Below are positions 6,053 through 8,748 of a DNA stretch of 8,748 bases, piece by piece. Made by a program: the position numbers and the translations under genes. This stretch comes from Bacteroidota bacterium (GTDB taxonomy: Bacteria; Bacteroidota; Ignavibacteria; Kapaibacteriales; UBA2268), in contig JAKIZN010000051.1 of NCBI GenBank assembly GCA_022708005.1, forward strand, positions 1 through 8,748, in the 5' to 3' direction. Every line of letters begins with the position of its first letter. Within the stretch, counting starts at the first letter, position 1. Below the pieces are notes generated by a model. The model searched no databases and had not been told where the DNA came from. It saw only the letters and a list, made by a program, of their open reading frames with translations.

Positions 6053-7069
6053 ATGATTCCCAGCTTACTTTCAAACGTATATGGCAAAATAGTAAAAATC
6101 CGAAACAATCGCTACGACAGAGGAGAGCGGCTGACTATCAAGGTATCTGTTCCAGTAATCAGCGTGGGCAATTTATCTGTCGGCGGAACAGGCAAAACAC
6201 CCTTTGTGCAAATGTTAGTAAAACTTTTGAAAGAAATGGACAAAAAGCCAGCTATAATAGGCAAAGGATACAAAAGGAAGACAAAAGGCGAACTTATTAT
6301 TTGCGACGGGAAAAAAGTTTTGGTTAGCGCCAAAGACGGTGGCGATGAAATGGTACTATTGGCTCAATCGCTTAAAGTACCAGTGATAGTGCATGATTCA
6401 AAGGCTGAAGCAGCCGTTTCTGCTGAGCGTAGGTTTGATGTAGATTGTATTGTTGTCGATGATGGGTTTCAGCATAGAGCTTTGAATCGTAATCTCGATA
6501 TTGTGCTAATCGATAAAGATACGCTCGAAAAGCCAGAGCTATTGCCAAAGGGTCGATTGCGAGAGCCGCTCGAGTCTATTAAGCGTGCAAATGTCGTATG
6601 CCTTACCGGCGGGGCTGTTATCACCGACAAGTTGAGGCAGCTTATTAGCTTTGACGCTGTGCTGATAAAGGTAAGACCAGTAGCGGGCAAGCCGTATTAT
6701 CTCGGAGGCAGTGAAATTTCAGATACCGAACTTTCTGTAGCTCGCAGCAAAATTATTCCAGTGGCGGGCATAGCGAAGCCAGAACGATTTTATAGTATGC
6801 TCGATGCGATAGGCTATCAAACGCTTACGCCGATTTCATTTGCTGACCATCATAGTTATAATAGGAATGATATTGAAAAAATTAGAAGGACTGTCGAAGT
6901 CGCTAAAACGCAATATATCGCTATCACGGAAAAAGATGCCGCTAAACTTATTGATTTCAAAGATAGGTTTCTGCACTATGGCATTAAGCCAATAGTTTTT
7001 CCAATTGAGTTGAAAATAACCGATGGGAAAAATGAATTTGTTAGCTTAATAAAATTGTCTCTTGCGTAA
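6053..7069 (+). CDS. lpxK: Tetraacyldisaccharide 4'-kinase
   Basis: LpxK phosphorylates the 4' position of tetraacyldisaccharide 1-phosphate to make lipid IVA, the sixth step of the Raetz pathway, at the inner-membrane cytoplasmic face. It has 338 residues against 328 in E. coli. The N-terminal part is LSNVYGKIVKIRNNRYDRG. The P-loop is VGNLSVGGTGKTP (38-50), followed by GKGYKRK (70-76), GDEM (97-100), VVDDGFQHRALNRNLDIVLID (in part; DDGFQH at 136-141), LLPKGRLREPL (163-173), FADHHSYN (263-270) and ITEKDAAKL (291-299). All expected active-site segments are present. It follows the DUF374 gene by 2 nt. Repeat element B begins 6 nt after its stop codon. Confidence 0.97.
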   Translation: MIPSLLSNVYGKIVKIRNNRYDRGERLTIKVSVPVISVGNLSVGGTGKTPFVQMLVKLLKEMDKKPAIIGKGYKRKTKGELIICDGKKVLVSAKDGGDEMVLLAQSLKVPVIVHDSKAEAAVSAERRFDVDCIVVDDGFQHRALNRNLDIVLIDKDTLEKPELLPKGRLREPLESIKRANVVCLTGGAVITDKLRQLISFDAVLIKVRPVAGKPYYLGGSEISDTELSVARSKIIPVAGIAKPERFYSMLDAIGYQTLTPISFADHHSYNRNDIEKIRRTVEVAKTQYIAITEKDAAKLIDFKDRFLHYGIKPIVFPIELKITDGKNEFVSLIKLSLA

Positions 7070-7174
7070 CTGTTAAACTCAAATAATTCAATAGAAACTT
7101 TTCCACTGTATACTTGTTGTTCCCCAGATGTGGCTGTCTCATAAGGTAATAGGTGAGAGCATTCGCTGTTCCCC

Positions 7175-7205
7175 AGATGTCCTACACCTGAGGTGCAGGA
7201 CATCT
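7175..7205. repeat. Hairpin B2, shortened loop and one non-Watson-Crick pair
   Basis: Same arms as the other hairpins, but the loop is two bases shorter and one position has changed. On the minus strand the change (TCCTGCACC against TAGGAC) gives a G-U wobble in RNA, so the stem is kept in that transcript; on the plus strand it is an A-C mismatch. Confidence 0.9.
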
Positions 7206-7274
7206 TAAAGCCAAATCTTTTCTTGCAGAGGCGCAGTCAGATAGAATTCCTAATGAATAATTTAAATTGAAAAT

Positions 7275-7315
7275 AATCTTGTTAATCTTTTAATCCTGAA
7301 AATCCTGATTCAGAC
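7275..7315 (+). repeat. Tract of ~9-nt AATCCTG-like tandem repeats (in B)
   Basis: Four degenerate units starting AATC(T/C)T, ending TCAGAC. Identical over 41 bases to the reverse complement of 3528-3568. Confidence 0.8.
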
Positions 7316-7324
7316 TATAAAAAT

Positions 7325-7357
7325 AGATGTCCTACACCTTCGAGGTGTAGGACATCT
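7325..7357. repeat. Perfect 15-bp hairpin (B1)
   Basis: Arms AGATGTCCTACACCT / AGGTGTAGGACATCT with a TCG loop on the plus strand. On the minus strand it is followed by T5 (7319-7323), so it could serve as the plsY terminator. Confidence 0.95.
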
Positions 7358-7442
7358 TAAAGCCAAGTATTTCCTTACGGATATGCAGTCAGTTAGAGTT
7401 CCTAATGCATTATTTGGGTTAAAAGACTGCCTTCTTGCAAAG

Positions 7443-8075
7443 TTACGCTTTTCTATTGGCTATGTATTGTCTTATGGGTTTTATATGTTTGACAAGTATG
7501 AGCAGGCATACGAGCGCGCAGGCTACTTTGTAAGTAATTGGTTCTACAGCAAATAGCGTATTAGTTTTTTGTAGAAATGTAATTGGAGCATAAGCGAGCA
7601 ATATAGGCGCAACCACAGATGCAAAAATATTGGCAATATGCACATTGTTAGAAAGTATTTTTTTTGATATGAAATAGCAAATAGCCCAGAATAAAATTAT
7701 TATAGGATTAATAACTATGCTGCCGCCCGCTGCGGTTGATAGCCCTCTGCCGCCTTTAAATTTCAAAAAAATACTCCAATTATGCCCTGCAACTGCTCCA
7801 ATTAGCCCTAATGCGATATAATAAGAGATTTGCCCTAAAATGAGATAAACGGCAAAAATTGCCAGTATTCCCTTTAAAAAATCGAACGCAAAGCTTGCAA
7901 TTCCAATTGCTTTGCTCTGGGTGATTTCGTAGCTGTTCATTGCTCCGACGTTGCCAGTGCCTTCGTTGGTGATTACTTTCCCGCTTATTTTTTTTACAAT
8001 TATATATGTCGTTGGTATTGAGCCAATTAAATAGCCTATTAAAAGAGAAAAAAGCAGAGAAAAAAACATTGCCAT
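7443..8075 (-). CDS. plsY: Glycerol-3-phosphate acyltransferase (acyl-phosphate dependent)
   Basis: PlsY acylates position 1 of glycerol-3-phosphate using acyl-phosphate, the first membrane step of phospholipid synthesis. At 210 residues it has normal family length and five to six hydrophobic segments (about 4-26, 55-80, 84-100, 117-138, 146-165 and 183-196). The three conserved cytoplasmic motifs are present: GSIP (18-21); GTGNVGAMN (39-47, a variant of GSGNxGATN); and GHNWSIFLKFKGGRGLST (97-114). I chose the first ATG (8075); a second ATG two codons later is equally possible. It is not in an operon here: it faces lpxK across element B and diverges from the rsmI-like gene. Confidence 0.95.
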   Translation of the reverse strand: MAMFFSLLFSLLIGYLIGSIPTTYIIVKKISGKVITNEGTGNVGAMNSYEITQSKAIGIASFAFDFLKGILAIFAVYLILGQISYYIALGLIGAVAGHNWSIFLKFKGGRGLSTAAGGSIVINPIIILFWAICYFISKKILSNNVHIANIFASVVAPILLAYAPITFLQKTNTLFAVEPITYKVACALVCLLILVKHIKPIRQYIANRKA

Positions 8076-8121
8076 TCAAAAAAATTTCATAAAACTTGCA
8101 CAGTCAATACAACGAAGCAAG

Positions 8122-8149
8122 CAAATATAAATTGAAAATTAAGCTCAAA
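8122..8149 (-). promoter_or_regulatory. Putative Bacteroidota-type promoter of plsY
   Basis: On the minus strand TATATTTG (8122-8129) is an exact TAnnTTTG, with TTTG (8146-8149) 16 bp upstream, slightly short of the usual spacing. Transcription would start about 40 nt before the plsY ATG. The TTTG belongs to the terminal-repeat-like sequence of element C. Confidence 0.35.
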
Positions 8150-8189
8150 TAATGCAATATGCGATTATTTCTAATAAATTATTTGGATT
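8141..8189. repeat. Element C: pair of element termini without the interior (possible remnant)
   Basis: The left end AGCTCAAATAATGCAATATG and the right end on the minus strand AATCCAAATAATTTATTAGA resemble the A/B terminus AACTCAAATAATTCATTAGG in inverted orientation, with almost nothing between them. This could be an internal-deletion remnant of the same family or a coincidence in AT-rich DNA; the shared CAAATAAT core and ATTAG favour the first. Confidence 0.45.
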
Positions 8190-8252
8190 AAAATATTAAT
8201 AATAAATATCGTCTTTATCTTGTTATTTAATTATTATCCAAATGGAACTAAA

Positions 8253-8748
8253 TTGGAATCTAAAGAATCAAAAACAGGTAAGTTGTTCATAGTATCTACG
8301 CCAATAGGTAATAAGGACGATATAACCATAAGAGCATTGAACGTGCTTAAAAGATGCGACTTTATCCTATGCGAAGAAATGAAAGAAGGAGCTAAGCTGT
8401 TAAAAAACATTAATTTAGAAAAACCGCTCTATACCTTAAACGAACAAAATGAACTTGAACAATCTTTGCTTATGCTCGACAAGTTAGAAGGCGGAGCGAG
8501 GGTTTGCTTGATTTCTGACTGTGGCACGCCTGTGTTTGCTGACCCCGGCTACCATTTGGTTAAAGCCGCTATCAAAGCTAATATTGAAATTGAAGTTGTG
8601 CCGGGAGTTTCCAGTATCATGACTGCATTGGTGCGGAGCGGAATGGATATAACTACTTTTATGTTTGCTGGATTTGTAGGCAGGAAAGAGGAAGAAAGGG
8701 AATTTGACTTTAAAGAACTTTCTAAATTTAATAGAACAATTGTGCTGC
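8253..8748 (+). CDS. rsmI: RsmI-like 16S rRNA 2'-O-methyltransferase (tetrapyrrole methylase fold), 3' partial
   Basis: The visible 165 residues match RsmI, which 2'-O-methylates C1402 of 16S rRNA with S-adenosylmethionine. Family blocks: GKLFIVSTPIGNKDDITIRAL (in part), LISDCGTPVFADPGYHLV (SAM pocket), VVPGVSSIMTALVRSGM and FMFAGFVGRKEEERE. It is not a standard copy: the usual CEDTR block reads CEEMK, and the HExN of the next strand reads NEQN, so a diverged paralogue is possible. There is no in-frame ATG upstream of the core. I start at TTG 8253, 6 nt after GGA. An out-of-frame ATG at 8242 would join the frame if one base were missing in the AAA run at 8250-8252. The gene runs off the window end. 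It is divergent from plsY. Confidence 0.82.
   Translation, partial: MESKESKTGKLFIVSTPIGNKDDITIRALNVLKRCDFILCEEMKEGAKLLKNINLEKPLYTLNEQNELEQSLLMLDKLEGGARVCLISDCGTPVFADPGYHLVKAAIKANIEIEVVPGVSSIMTALVRSGMDITTFMFAGFVGRKEEEREFDFKELSKFNRTIVL

Larger units (their letters stand above)
7076..7420 (-). mobile_element. Element B: complete MITE/REP-like element with terminal inverted repeats
   Basis: A 345-bp non-coding element, in opposite orientation to element A. Its ends match as inverted repeats: the left end AACTCAAATAATTCAATAGA and the right end (minus strand) AACCCAAATAATGCATTAGG, about 20 of 24 positions when extended to AACT. Inside, read on the minus strand: hairpin unit, T5, AATCCTG-type tract, second hairpin unit, tail. 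The tail carries a 14-bp direct repeat TGTTCCCCAGATGT (7118-7131 and 7167-7180), suggesting a local ~49-bp duplication that A lacks. It fills the convergent gap between lpxK and plsY. No transposase and no clear target-site duplication was found, so non-autonomous mobility is an inference from ends and copy number. Confidence 0.65.

Noticed and set aside
7780..8079. 99-aa minus-strand open frame overlapping plsY
   Set aside because: Out-of-frame shadow; the plsY frame holds all family motifs.

Overview
The window is AT-rich, tightly coding bacterial DNA, most likely from the Bacteroidota/Chlorobiota/Ignavibacteriota (FCB) assemblage. Reasons: a cysteine-poor ribosomal protein L33, a lipoprotein with the C-x4-CH variant common in that group, the style of PlsY and LpxK, and exact matches to the Bacteroidota -7 element TAnnTTTG ahead of some genes. 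LpxK shows the cell is Gram-negative with lipid A. I cannot place it below that level.

Layout. Bases 1-2884 (+) form an apparent operon: the C-terminal end of an OmpA-type peptidoglycan-binding protein, a single-domain response regulator whose 5' end looks frameshifted, and a CHASE-PAS histidine kinase whose ATPase domain lacks its usual motifs. A strong intrinsic terminator (2912-2942) closes it. Bases 3176-3424 (+) hold a small charged protein of unknown function. Bases 3733-4946 (-) hold panB (pantothenate synthesis), translationally coupled through TAATG to a small c-type-cytochrome-like lipoprotein. Bases 5186-7069 (+) hold rpmG with its own terminator, then a DUF374 acyltransferase and lpxK, which make a two-gene lipid A unit. 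Bases 7443-8075 (-) are plsY (phospholipid synthesis). From about 8253 (+) an RsmI-type 16S rRNA methyltransferase gene runs off the end.

The unexplained structure is a family of intergenic elements. Element A (3423-3707) and element B (7076-7420) are near-copies in opposite orientation, each in a convergent gene junction. Each holds two perfect or near-perfect 15-bp hairpins (AGATGTCCTACACCT arms), a tract of about 9-nt AATCCTG-like repeats between them, and AACTCAAATAATTCATTAGG-like ends. In B these ends form terminal inverted repeats, so the family looks like a MITE or REP-type non-autonomous element. A reduced copy (C, about 8141-8189) consists of little more than the two ends and lies in the plsY/rsmI promoter region. 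A and B flank panB-lpxK as long inverted repeats and could support inversion of that segment.

No tRNA, rRNA, CRISPR array or transposase gene was seen. The membrane and envelope genes (lpxK, acyltransferase, plsY, OmpA domain, lipoprotein) give the window an envelope-biogenesis theme, but they lie in separate transcription units.
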